Below, piece by piece: positions 26,928 to 34,810 of a stretch of 64,000 nt of DNA. The DNA comes from Streptomyces sp. YIM 130001 (GTDB lineage Bacteria > Actinomycetota > Actinomycetes > Streptomycetales > Streptomycetaceae). The notes below the pieces were generated by a model. It saw nothing but the letters and a program-made list of their open reading frames with translations, did not search any database and was not told where the DNA came from. The translations under genes and the position numbers were made by a program. Position 1 is the stretch's first letter, and every line of letters begins with the position of its first letter. The stretch spans positions 62,001 through 126,000 of the forward strand of contig NZ_KZ984550.1 of NCBI RefSeq assembly GCF_003574445.1. The letters run 5' to 3'.

Positions 26928-28120
26928 TTGCGGGAACCGTTCTGTTCGGTGAGGGGGTGGGGGATGCGGGCAGACAGACGCCAGGTCCCGGCGCCGCCCG
27001 GACCGGCGTTCAAGTGTCCGCCCAATGCTTCGACCCGCTCGCGCAGACCGATGAGGCCGAATCCGGAGGGGACTGCCGGAGCGCTGCGGAGGCTGGTGCC
27101 GGGAGGGTTGGTGGTCTCGATCAGGGTGGCGGGCGGCCCGTAGTCGATGCGGACGCGGACAGGCGCGTCGAGGGCGTGCTTGCGTGCATTGGTCAATGCT
27201 TCCTGGACCAGCCGATAGACGGCTAGCCGGTGTGCCGCCGGAGCCTGCTCCGAACTGCCCTCGACCATCGCGTGGATGACCTGTCCGGACGCTCGGGCCT
27301 GCTCGATCATCTCTTCCACATCGCGCAGGGCCGGTGCGGGCGGATCGGTGGCGGCAGAGGTGTCGGTACGCAGGGCGCCCAGAACGTCGCGCAGGTCGGT
27401 CAGAGCCTCGGTGGAGGCGGTACGCAGCAGGCCGAGGCGTTCGATGACGGGGTCCGGCAAGGCATCCGTTTTCGTGGCCAGGACGCCCGTGTGCAGGGCG
27501 ATCAGGCTGAGCCGGTGAGCGAGCACGTCGTGCATCTCCGCCGCGATCGCGGACCGCTCCGCCATCCGTGCGGCCTGCTCCCTCAACTCCCGCTCGGTCC
27601 GTAGGTGTTCCACCTGCGCGTCCAACGCCTCAACCAGGCGACGCCGGTTGCCCATCCACAGCCCTGCGACCACGGCCAGCAGGACAAAGAGTGCCGAGCC
27701 GTAGGGCTGCGGGCTCCACAGGGAAACCGCCGGGTGCAGGACGGCGTTGCCGGTGAGCGCCACGGCCGAGCAGACCACGGCTGCCAGGGTGCGGCGGCGG
27801 GCGGCGAGGTCGAACAGGGCCAGCAGGAGCAGCGGGAGCACGGGCCATCCCCACACGCCCGCAGCCGCCGTCGTGAGAGCCGGCGCAAGCCACCAGGGCC
27901 CCTGCCGCAGCAGAAGGGCCAGCCCGCACCCGAGCGCCGCCGCGGTGCGGATACCGCCGTAATGGCCGCCGACGCTCGATGCCGTGTTCTGGACTGTGGC
28001 CAGTGTCAGCAACACCACCAGGCCATAGCGTCCGTACGCGGCCCATCCGTGGCTCTGTTCCCGTTTCACCTGTGCAGCGTAGGCAGGCAGCCGTCTGTTG
28101 CACGGCCACCGTTCCGCCAT
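26924..28120 (-). CDS. Sensor histidine kinase (HPK7/NarX-like)
   Basis: The protein has 398 residues. About five hydrophobic segments (residues 30-155) with short loops suggest intramembrane sensing. The HisKA_3 dimerisation motif EMHDVLAHRLS carries the phospho-His, the ATPase N-box contains NARKHA, and a final GFGLIGLRERVEALGG motif follows. This is the class that includes LiaS and VraS envelope-stress sensors. The ATG at 28120 has AGGGGG about 6 bp upstream; a GTG at 28069 is the alternative. It is co-translated with the response regulator. Confidence 0.92.
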   Translation of the reverse strand: MAERWPCNRRLPAYAAQVKREQSHGWAAYGRYGLVVLLTLATVQNTASSVGGHYGGIRTAAALGCGLALLLRQGPWWLAPALTTAAAGVWGWPVLPLLLLALFDLAARRRTLAAVVCSAVALTGNAVLHPAVSLWSPQPYGSALFVLLAVVAGLWMGNRRRLVEALDAQVEHLRTERELREQAARMAERSAIAAEMHDVLAHRLSLIALHTGVLATKTDALPDPVIERLGLLRTASTEALTDLRDVLGALRTDTSAATDPPAPALRDVEEMIEQARASGQVIHAMVEGSSEQAPAAHRLAVYRLVQEALTNARKHALDAPVRVRIDYGPPATLIETTNPPGTSLRSAPAVPSGFGLIGLRERVEALGGHLNAGPGGAGTWRLSARIPHPLTEQNGSRK

Positions 28121-28126
28121 GGCTAC

Positions 28127-28144
28127 CCCCTACTTTCGTAGGGG
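28127..28144. promoter_or_regulatory. Perfect palindrome between kinase and methyltransferase genes
   Basis: CCCCTAC and GTAGGGG arms (7 bp) surround TTTC. The site lies 6 bp upstream of the histidine-kinase start and 57 bp before the divergent methyltransferase. The kinase ribosome site falls within one arm. It is a plausible operator for the response regulator. Confidence 0.5.
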
Positions 28145-28201
28145 AAGGCGGTCGCACAAGGGACGATCCGCAGGAGAGCGACCGTCCTTAGCGTCGAAGA
28201 C

Positions 28202-28930
28202 ATGGACGACTGGACAACCTCACGCGACCGTGCCCTCACGCAGCGCAACTCCGAGGGCTGGATGTTCCTCCTTGAAGCAGCCCGCGACCTGCGCACCACC
28301 GGAGCCATCGCTCCCAGCAGCAAAGCGCTCGCCCGCCTGCTCACTGACCAGGTCCAGGAGCGTGGAACGCGGCCCCTGAACGTCCTGGAGGCGGGCGCCG
28401 GGACCGGCTCCGTAACCCGCTCCCTGATCCCCCGACTCCCCCCGGGCAGCCGACTGGACATCGTCGAGGCCAACGCGCGATTCGCCTCCCAGCTGCACCG
28501 CCTCGTCCGTACCCACCCGCGGCTGGCCGGCGAGAGTGAACGGGTCCGCGTCCACCACGCCCTCGTCGAACAGCTCGACACCGGCCGCCCCTACGACGTA
28601 ATCGTTTCGGGCCTGCCCTTCACCAACTTCACCCCCGCACAGGTCGACGCGATCATGAACCGATACATGGAACTGCTTCACCCCGGCGGGGCCCTCACCT
28701 ACTTCGCCTACCGCGGCACCCGCTATGCCCGCGCCCTGACCGCCTCCCGCGCCCAAGCTCGCCGCCACCGCGCCGTCGAAGAGGTCCTCGCCGGCTACCA
28801 GCGCCGGTACGCCACCGGCTGCTGGACCGTGTGGGGCAACCTGCCCCCGGCCGACGTCTGGCAGTTGCGCCGCCCCACCTGCGCGTCCGTCCCGGCAGCG
28901 CCGGACCTCGTGGCCGGGGCAGCCCGGTGA
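28202..28930 (+). CDS. PmtA-like phospholipid N-methyltransferase
   Basis: The protein has 242 residues. SAM motif I is NVLEAGAGTGSVTRSL (about residues 60-75), followed by the acidic IVEAN strand and the VSGLPFTNF catalytic-loop motif seen in PmtA-type enzymes, which methylate the amine of phosphatidylethanolamine. The FLLEAARDLRTTGAIAPSS opening is typical of that family. It could also be the rRNA-methylase-like branch, so lipid substrate is likely but not proven. GTG of the next gene overlaps its stop, so it is coupled to a DedA protein. It is divergent from a two-component system. Confidence 0.83.
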   Translation: MDDWTTSRDRALTQRNSEGWMFLLEAARDLRTTGAIAPSSKALARLLTDQVQERGTRPLNVLEAGAGTGSVTRSLIPRLPPGSRLDIVEANARFASQLHRLVRTHPRLAGESERVRVHHALVEQLDTGRPYDVIVSGLPFTNFTPAQVDAIMNRYMELLHPGGALTYFAYRGTRYARALTASRAQARRHRAVEEVLAGYQRRYATGCWTVWGNLPPADVWQLRRPTCASVPAAPDLVAGAAR

Positions 28931-29574
28931 ACAACGCGCTGTCGGGACTGATCGCCCACGTTCCTGCGCCGGCCGTCTACGCGATCCTGGCCGCCTCAGT
29001 GCTCGCCGAGTCCGTGCTGCTGGTCGGCGCGTTCGTCCCGACCCTGACTCTCCTGCTGGCATCCGGGTCCCTGGCTCGCACCGGCGACCTGAACCTCGCC
29101 CTGGTCATCGCCACCGCGTCGGGCGCGGTCGTCGCCGGGGACGCCCTCGGCCACCGCACCGGACACCTCCTCGGCAGCCGCCTGCGCGCCGGACGACTCG
29201 GCCGCGGCATCCCCGCCGCCGCCTGGCAGCGAGCCGAAGCGCTCATGGCCCGACGCGGCGGGCAGGCAGTCTTCCTGTCCCGCTTCGTCCCCGTCGTACG
29301 CACCCTGACCCCGCACCTGGCCGGGGCAACCCGCGTTCCCTACCGCCGTATCGCCCCCTACAGCCTGCTCGCCGCACCGTTGTGGGCCGGCGCCGAAGCC
29401 ACCGCCGGATACGTCGCGGCCACCTCACTCCAGCACGCCGTCACCTACGGCGGCCCCGCCCTCGCCGTCACCGCCGCAGTGATCACGGCGACGGTCCTGT
29501 GCGGCAGCAAACTCCGCAGCCGAATCCGCTCTGCCGACCGCGAGAGTCACGACACCGTCGCCCTGCACACCTGA
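28927..29574 (+). CDS. DedA-family membrane protein
   Basis: The protein has 215 residues and multiple membrane helices. The family motif SRFVPVVRTLTPHLAGATR is near residue 117, and an acidic residue lies in AESVLLVGAFVP (helix 1). DedA proteins include undecaprenyl-phosphate and phosphatidylethanolamine flippases needed for envelope integrity. The GTG start overlaps the methyltransferase stop (GTGA). The C-terminus is short and basic. Co-expression with a lipid methyltransferase fits a membrane-lipid remodelling role (inference). Confidence 0.9.
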   Translation: MNNALSGLIAHVPAPAVYAILAASVLAESVLLVGAFVPTLTLLLASGSLARTGDLNLALVIATASGAVVAGDALGHRTGHLLGSRLRAGRLGRGIPAAAWQRAEALMARRGGQAVFLSRFVPVVRTLTPHLAGATRVPYRRIAPYSLLAAPLWAGAEATAGYVAATSLQHAVTYGGPALAVTAAVITATVLCGSKLRSRIRSADRESHDTVALHT

Positions 29575-29663
29575 ACGCGCCGACGCGCACCGCCGGCCGG
29601 CCCGTCAAGTCCCGCTGCATTCAACGTTTTTGGAGTTGGAGCAGCTCAGAGACTTGCGGCATT

Positions 29664-29693
29664 CTCCTCTCCTCCTCTCCTCCTCTCCTCCTC
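29664..29693. repeat. CTCCTCTC octanucleotide repeat
   Basis: Nearly four tandem copies of CTCCTCTC form a 30-bp all-pyrimidine tract, about 90 bp after dedA. It lies just upstream of the small possible reading frame. Confidence 0.9.
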
Positions 29694-29723
29694 ATCCAGG
29701 CGAGACGGCAAGTGGGCGACCGT

Positions 29724-30143
29724 ATGTTCCGACGCAACCGAGCGGACCGAGAGATCCGCGAAGCCCGGCGTGCCGGCCAGGAGGTGCCGCGATGCACACC
29801 GCGTGGCCGGAGCCCGGATACCCCGTCCCCATCGCTGCGCCGGCCCCGGCCGTGCCCGACTGCCTGCCGCCGAAGTTCCGGGCAGCACCGTGTCAGCAGG
29901 ACGTTCCGCGCCGAGTGGTCGAGGGTGAGGCGAGGTGGGGCTTTCGCCCCATTGGGGTGGTTCACGCGCAGGGAACTGCCGGTCGAGGCGGTGGCCGCTG
30001 TTCGCGCGGTGGTGCCGTCCCAACTCGAGGTGTTCGGGGGGTCCTTGGATTGCCTCGGGGCGCGGCGGTACGGACGGCTGTCGGGATCGGTGGCTGCCGT
30101 GGTGCCGCAGGCCGGTGTGTGGACCCGGCGCACGCGGCCCTGA
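29724..30143 (+). CDS. Possible small hypothetical protein
   Basis: This is a 139-residue reading frame from ATG 29724, rich in Arg and basic at the start (MFRRNRADREIREARRAGQE). The C-terminal half reads like ordinary protein (FAPLGWFTRRELPVEAVAAVR) with G/C-rich third positions; the middle is Arg/Pro/Ser-rich and looks out of frame. It may be a real orphan gene, or a decayed gene with a frameshift near 29800. No ribosome site is clear. Confidence is low. Confidence 0.2.
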   Translation: MFRRNRADREIREARRAGQEVPRCTPRGRSPDTPSPSLRRPRPCPTACRRSSGQHRVSRTFRAEWSRVRRGGAFAPLGWFTRRELPVEAVAAVRAVVPSQLEVFGGSLDCLGARRYGRLSGSVAAVVPQAGVWTRRTRP

Positions 30144-30331
30144 CCGGCGGGCTTTCACGTCCGGTCCCGGTTCGCGGGCTCGCGGAGGCCGTTGTCGGGC
30201 CGGGGAGGGCGACAGGTACGGTCGCGACGCGGAGGGGGCGGCTCCTGGGTGGGGCCGGTTCCCGGGGTGATTGGCGTAGCAGGTTCGGTGCGTGGCCGTG
30301 CCGGTGGTGGCGAGAGGGAACGGAGCGGGGC

Positions 30332-31093
30332 ATGACGATGGACGGCCGGTGCGCGGTGGTGTCCGGTGCGGGGAGCGGGATCGGGCGGGCCATCGCGCTG
30401 CGTCTGGCGTCCGCGGGGGCGAAGGTCGTCGTCGCCGGTGACAAGGCCGGCCCGCTGGAGGAGACCGTCGGGCTCGTCGCGGCGGACGGCGGGGAGGCGT
30501 TCGCCGTGCGGTGCGACGTGAGTCGTGAGGACGACGTGATCGCGTTGATGGACCGGACGGTGGAACGGTTCGGGCGCCTCGACGTACTGGTCAACAACGC
30601 GGGAGTCGAGTTCGCCAAGCGCGTGGAGGACACCACGAGCGAGGAGTGGGACTGGCTGATGGACGTGAACCTCAAGGGGGTCTTCCTCTGCGCCAAGCAC
30701 GCACTGCCCGTCATGCGCGGTGCCGGGGGCGGGGTCATCGTCAACATCGCGTCCGAGCTGGCCCTGGTCGGGTCCGAGGCGGTGGCGGCCTACTCCGCGT
30801 CCAAGGCCGGGGTACTGCAGCTGACACGCGCGCTCGCCGTCGACCACGCCGGTGACGGTGTACGGGTCAACGCCCTCAGCCCCGGTGTCATCCTCACCGC
30901 ACTCCTGCAGACGGCTCTCGACTCCACGGGCGATCCCGACAAGCGCCGGCGGGAGTTCGAGGAACGGACTCTCCTGGGGCGCCTCGGCACCCCCGAAGAG
31001 GCCGCCGAAGCCGCACTGTTCCTGGCCTCGGACCAGTCCTCGTACATGACCGGCGGGAACCTCGTCCTGGACGGCGGCTGGACCGCTCACTGA
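30332..31093 (+). CDS. Short-chain dehydrogenase/reductase
   Basis: The protein has 253 residues, a classical SDR. The cofactor-binding motif GAGSGIG lies at the N-terminus, NNAG at about residue 89, the catalytic Ser in VNIASE, YSASK as the Tyr-Lys pair, and MTGGNLVLDGGW at the C-terminus. It reduces or oxidises an alcohol/ketone substrate with NAD(P)H; the substrate is unknown. ATG 30332 is preceded by GGAGCGGGG. The frame is open far upstream but that part lacks SDR similarity. It stands alone between dedA and arsO. Confidence 0.92.
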   Translation: MTMDGRCAVVSGAGSGIGRAIALRLASAGAKVVVAGDKAGPLEETVGLVAADGGEAFAVRCDVSREDDVIALMDRTVERFGRLDVLVNNAGVEFAKRVEDTTSEEWDWLMDVNLKGVFLCAKHALPVMRGAGGGVIVNIASELALVGSEAVAAYSASKAGVLQLTRALAVDHAGDGVRVNALSPGVILTALLQTALDSTGDPDKRRREFEERTLLGRLGTPEEAAEAALFLASDQSSYMTGGNLVLDGGWTAH

Positions 31094-31141
31094 GACGCCG
31101 AGGCCGCCCCCGGCTCTGCAGGCGCACCACCCGGGCAGTGG

Positions 31142-32524
31142 TCAGCAGCCGTCGGGCGCAGGGCCGGGACCGCCCAGCGGGATCACGGCCGGTGCCGCCG
31201 GGCCGCAGCAGCCGTCTGCCGATTCCTGGTCGGGCTCCGCGGTGTCGGTGAGGCCCGCGCCGCCGCATACGCCGGTCTCGGGGAGGGTGAGCTCTACGTG
31301 GTCGGCGGCGTCGAGGTCTCCTGCGAGGGCGGCGACGACCGAGCGGGCCTGTTCGTAGCCGGTCAGAGCGAGGAAGGTCGGGGCCCGGCCGTAGGACTTC
31401 ATGCCGACCAGGTAGAGACCCGGGTCGGGGTGGGACAGCTCGCGGTGACCGTGCGGGTAGACCGTGCCGCAGGAGTGCTGGTTGGGGTCGATCAGTGGGG
31501 CCAACTCGGCCGGGGCCTGCAGCCGTTCGTCGAGGTCGAGGCGGATCTCGGAGAGGAAGGACAGGTCGGGGCGGAGGCCGGTGAGCACGATGATCTCGTC
31601 GACCGGGTCCAGGCGGCGGCCGTCGTCGCCGGCCAGGACGAGGCGGCCGTCACAGGCTCGTTCCACCGCCTCGGTGCGGAAGCCGGTGACCGCGTCCGCG
31701 TACCCGTCGTCGACGGCGCGCTTCGCCGCGAGGCCGAGGGCACCCCGTGCGGGCAACTGGTCGGATTCGCCGCCCCCGTACGTGGATCGGCCGATGCCGC
31801 GCCGCAGGATCCAGACACCCTGCGTTCCCGCGCCGTCGCCGGAGTCGGCAAGGGCCGCCAAGGAGGCGAGGGCGGTGAAGGCGGAAGCCCCGGATCCGAT
31901 GACGGCGGTGCGGCGGCCGGCGTAACGGGCGCGCACGGCAGGGTCCTTGAAGTCCGGTACGCGGTAGGTGATCCGGTCGGACGCGGCGCGCTCGCCGAGT
32001 GCGGCCAGGCCGCTGCCGCCCGCCGGGGACGGGGTCGACCAGGTTCCGGAGGCGTCGATGACGGCGCGGGCGAGGAGACGCTCGTCGCGGCCGTCGGCGT
32101 GATGTACGTGGACGACGAACGGCTGGGCCGCACGGTCGGCGTCGACGACGCGGTCGCGGCCCGAGCGGGAGACGCCGGTGACGGTGGCCCCGGTGCGGAC
32201 CGCATCTCCGAGGACGTCGGCGAGCGGCTGGAGGTAGGCGTCGGCCCAGTCGCCGCCGGTGGGGTAGGTGTCCGGGTCGGGCCGCGTCCAGCCGGTGGGC
32301 GCGAGGAGCTTCTCGGCGGCCGGATCGACGACCTCGCTCCAGGGGGAGAAGAGCCGGACGTGCGACCACTCGCGTACGGACGCGGCGGCCGTCGGTCCGG
32401 TTTCGAGGACGAGCGGATCGAGGCCCCGGCCGACGAGGTGGGCGGCGGCGGCAAGACCGATCGGGCCGGCCCCGATGACGACGACGGGGAGGTCTTCCGT
32501 GCGGGTGGTGGCGGGTGCGGTCAT
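31142..32524 (-). CDS. arsO: ArsO-like FAD-dependent monooxygenase
   Basis: The protein has 460 residues. The FAD motif GAGPIGLAAAAHL is at residues 15-27, and a second Rossmann motif GSGASAFTAL binds NAD(P)H. The conserved LYLVGMKSYGRAPTF segment is near residue 385. The C-terminus carries an unusual cysteine cluster (CGG, DGCCGP, final DGC) of the kind that binds metalloids. This gene accompanies arsR/arsB/arsC in streptomycete arsenic islands; its exact reaction is not established. Start ATG 32524. It diverges from arsR1. Confidence 0.85.
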   Translation of the reverse strand: MTAPATTRTEDLPVVVIGAGPIGLAAAAHLVGRGLDPLVLETGPTAAASVREWSHVRLFSPWSEVVDPAAEKLLAPTGWTRPDPDTYPTGGDWADAYLQPLADVLGDAVRTGATVTGVSRSGRDRVVDADRAAQPFVVHVHHADGRDERLLARAVIDASGTWSTPSPAGGSGLAALGERAASDRITYRVPDFKDPAVRARYAGRRTAVIGSGASAFTALASLAALADSGDGAGTQGVWILRRGIGRSTYGGGESDQLPARGALGLAAKRAVDDGYADAVTGFRTEAVERACDGRLVLAGDDGRRLDPVDEIIVLTGLRPDLSFLSEIRLDLDERLQAPAELAPLIDPNQHSCGTVYPHGHRELSHPDPGLYLVGMKSYGRAPTFLALTGYEQARSVVAALAGDLDAADHVELTLPETGVCGGAGLTDTAEPDQESADGCCGPAAPAVIPLGGPGPAPDGC

Positions 32525-32552
32525 GGTGGCTGCCCTCCGGGGCTTGATCCGA

Positions 32553-32604
32553 CTGCTTGAACCGGCTGCTTGAACCGACTGTTTGAAGCGACTGCTTGAA
32601 CGGG
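32553..32604. repeat. Four 13-bp tandem repeats upstream of arsO
   Basis: Four head-to-tail copies of CTGCTTGAACCGR (the third is CTGTTTGAAGCGA) lie 29 bp upstream of the arsO start, within its promoter region. TTGAA cores resemble half-sites used by ArsR repressors. Confidence 0.85.
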
Positions 32605-32734
32605 CTGCCGGATCCGGCACTCGGTCCGGCTACGTGGCCCGCCACCCGATCCGGTGCTCGGTCCGACGCCTCGAACCGGCCATCGCTTCCGGCTGCTGGA
32701 TTCCGGTCACGCGATCGCGATCGCGATCGACCGC

Positions 32735-32782
32735 TTGATTCGATTGCTGTCGATACAGACGAGCTTGCCCCTTGAATCGACA
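32735..32782. promoter_or_regulatory. Putative ArsR operator region of arsO/arsR1
   Basis: Near-identical TTGATTCGA (32735) and TTGAATCGA (32772) copies overlap an inverted repeat TGTCGAT...ATCGACA (arms 32748-32754 and 32776-32782). It lies 18-65 bp upstream of arsR1. Just upstream of it, GCGATC is repeated three times (32711-32728). Confidence 0.5.
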
Positions 32783-32799
32783 GACGTCAACATAGAGGC

Positions 32800-33180
32800 A
32801 TGTCGAATCCTCGTACGGTCGAGCCGCCGGCGGAGCCTCACGACTCAGCCCCGGAGCCGGCGGTGCCGTGCTGCCCGCCGATCACGGCGGGCGAGCTGTC
32901 CGTCGCGGACGCCGAGAAGACGGCCCTGATGTTCAAGGCGCTGTCGGACCCGGTGCGGCTGCGGCTGTTCTCGAAGGTGGCCTCGTACCCGGGCGGGGAA
33001 GCGTGCGTGTGCGACATCTCCGATGTCGGCGTCTCGCAGCCGACGGTCTCGCACCACCTGAAGAAGCTGAAGGACGCGGGTCTGCTCACGTCCGAGCGGC
33101 GCGGGACCTGGGTGTACTACAGCGTCGCGCCCTCGGTCGTGGCGGCGATGTCGGCCATGCTCGACCTGCGGAGGCAGTGA
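32800..33180 (+). CDS. arsR: ArsR-family arsenic-responsive repressor
   Basis: The protein has 126 residues. It is a winged helix (VSQPTVSHHLKKL recognition helix) with the arsenite-binding CVCDIS motif in the helix before it. A second Cys pair in the N-terminal tail (PCCPPI) matches the actinobacterial ArsR1 type, in which N-terminal and helix cysteines together form the As(III) site. It represses the locus until arsenite binds. ATG 32800 has AGAGG only one base away, unusually close. It is divergent from arsO and convergent with arsB. Confidence 0.92.
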   Translation: MSNPRTVEPPAEPHDSAPEPAVPCCPPITAGELSVADAEKTALMFKALSDPVRLRLFSKVASYPGGEACVCDISDVGVSQPTVSHHLKKLKDAGLLTSERRGTWVYYSVAPSVVAAMSAMLDLRRQ

Positions 33181-33230
33181 GCGTCGAAGCAGCCGGGCGA
33201 CCACACGTGTCCGGCGGACCCCGGACGAGC

Positions 33231-34352
33231 TCACCGGCCCGCAGGCGCCCGGTCGTCCGAGGCAGGCGAGGCGAACGACTTCCGCCGCGCGAGCGCCACA
33301 TGGACGAGTCCGATCAGCACCGGCACCTCGATCAGGGGGCCGACCACCCCCGACAGCGCCTGGCCCGACGTCACGCCGAAGGTGGCGATGGCGACCGCGA
33401 TGGCCAGCTCGAAGTTGTTGCCGGCCGCGGTGAAGGCAAGGGTGACGGTGCGGTCGTAGGCGAGACCGATTCGCCTGCCCAGCAGGAAGGTTCCGAAGAA
33501 CATCACCGCGAAGTAGACGAGCAGCGGCAGCGCGATCCGGATGACGTCGACGGGCTGTGAGGCGATCGTCTCTCCTTGCAGGGCGAAGAGCACGACGATC
33601 GTGAACAGCAGTCCGTACAGCGCCCAGGGCCCGATCCGGGGCAGGAAGTCGGTCTCGTAGCGGACGCGGCCGAGTTTCCGCTCGCCGATGCGGCGGGTGA
33701 GGAATCCGGCGATCAGCGGAACGCCGAGAAACACGACCACATTCAGCGCGATGTGCCACACCGGTACGTCGAGCCCCTGGCCGTCGCCCAGGCCGAGCCA
33801 CCGCGGCAGCAGGTCCAGGTAGAACCAGCCGAGCAGGCCGAACGCGAGGACCTGGAAGACGGAGTTGAGAGCCACCAGAACCGCGGCGGCCTCCCGGTCA
33901 CCGCGGGCGAGGTCGTTCCAGATGATGACCATCGCGATACAGCGGGCCAGGCCCACGATGATCAGGCCGGTCCGGTACTCCGGCAGGTCCGGCAGGAAGA
34001 TCCACGCGAGGGCGAACATCACCGCGGGGCCGACGATCCAGTTGACGGCGAGGGACGACACCATGAGCGGCTTGTCGCCGGTGACCGTGTCGAGCCTGTC
34101 GTAGCGGACCTTGGCGAGCACCGGATACATCATCACGAGCAGGCCGATCGCGATGGGCAGCGAGATACCGCCGACCTCGATCCCCGCCAGTGCGTCGCCC
34201 ATGCCGGGAACCAGGCGGCCGAGACCGATGCCGGCGGCCATGGAGAGCAGGATCCAGACCGCCAGGTAGCGGTCGAGGGTGGAGAGCCTGTCGACGACGG
34301 AGGCTTCGGGAGAGGGCCGGGTCCGGGCGGATCCCGGCTCCGCGGCGGCCAT
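33231..34352 (-). CDS. arsB: ACR3-family arsenite efflux permease
   Basis: The protein has 373 residues and ten predicted helices. The ACR3 hallmark Cys in GLARCIAMVIIWNDLA lies about residue 136-150, with NNFELAIAVAIATFG and GPLIEVPVLIGLV in the last helices. It expels arsenite using the proton gradient. ATG 34352 overlaps the arsR2 stop by one base (TGATG), so the two are translated together. It converges with arsR1. Confidence 0.94.
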   Translation of the reverse strand: MAAAEPGSARTRPSPEASVVDRLSTLDRYLAVWILLSMAAGIGLGRLVPGMGDALAGIEVGGISLPIAIGLLVMMYPVLAKVRYDRLDTVTGDKPLMVSSLAVNWIVGPAVMFALAWIFLPDLPEYRTGLIIVGLARCIAMVIIWNDLARGDREAAAVLVALNSVFQVLAFGLLGWFYLDLLPRWLGLGDGQGLDVPVWHIALNVVVFLGVPLIAGFLTRRIGERKLGRVRYETDFLPRIGPWALYGLLFTIVVLFALQGETIASQPVDVIRIALPLLVYFAVMFFGTFLLGRRIGLAYDRTVTLAFTAAGNNFELAIAVAIATFGVTSGQALSGVVGPLIEVPVLIGLVHVALARRKSFASPASDDRAPAGR

Positions 34353-34663
34353 CAGCAGGCACGCTTCCGGCCGGTTTCGGCGGTCGTACGGGCTGTCTCG
34401 GCGAGATCGGTGAACTGGCCCGCGAGAGTGGCGATCGCGTCCGGCCTGAGTCGGTAGTACGTGAACCGGCCGCAGGGCTCGGTGTCCACGATCTCCGCGT
34501 CGCGCAGCACCTTCAGGTGGTTGGAGAGATTGGTCTGGCGCGCTCCCGTCTCCTCCACCAGGTGGGTCGTGCACAGGGTCTCGCGGGCGAGCAGGGTCAC
34601 GATCCGCAGCCTGAGCGGGTCGGCCAGCACCCGGATCAGATCAGTGTCGACTGACGTCATCAT
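34352..34663 (-). CDS. arsR: ArsR-family metalloregulator, second copy
   Basis: The protein has 103 residues. It is a winged helix with ARQTNLSNHLKVLRDAEIV recognition helix and wing GRFTYYRL. Cysteines occur in TLCTTHL, in TEPCGR before the wing, and at the C-terminus (RKRAC), a different metal-site layout from arsR1, so it may sense another ion or use a different As(III) site. It is first gene of the arsR2-arsB operon, with a 19-bp palindrome immediately upstream that should be its operator. Confidence 0.9.
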   Translation of the reverse strand: MMTSVDTDLIRVLADPLRLRIVTLLARETLCTTHLVEETGARQTNLSNHLKVLRDAEIVDTEPCGRFTYYRLRPDAIATLAGQFTDLAETARTTAETGRKRAC

Positions 34664-34667
34664 GGAC

Positions 34668-34686
34668 GGATGATGTCACATCATCC
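34668..34686. promoter_or_regulatory. 19-bp palindromic operator of arsR2
   Basis: GGATGATGT and ACATCATCC are perfect 9-bp arms around one C, ending 5 bp upstream of the arsR2 start codon. Position and symmetry fit autorepression by the ArsR2 dimer. Confidence 0.75.
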
Positions 34687-34810
34687 TGTGCTGATACCAG
34701 TGGGGCCTGATGTGTCAGGTGGTGGCTGTGGCCACCGGCGTCACCGCCTCGACCCGCCCTGTCCTGCGGCGCGTTCGGCCACGTGGGCGGGGAGCGGCGA
34801 TGCCCGCGCC

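Larger units (their letters stand above)
29575..30331. other. 757-bp region of uncertain coding content
   Basis: Between dedA and the SDR gene I see a pyrimidine repeat and one possible small reading frame (listed separately), but nothing I recognise. Several frames stay open on both strands, as expected at this base composition. Confidence 0.5.

Noticed and set aside
29630..31093. 487-residue extended SDR
   Set aside because: The first 234 residues have no SDR similarity, are Arg/Gly-rich, and cross the pyrimidine repeat; ATG 30332 has a ribosome site and starts the conserved domain.
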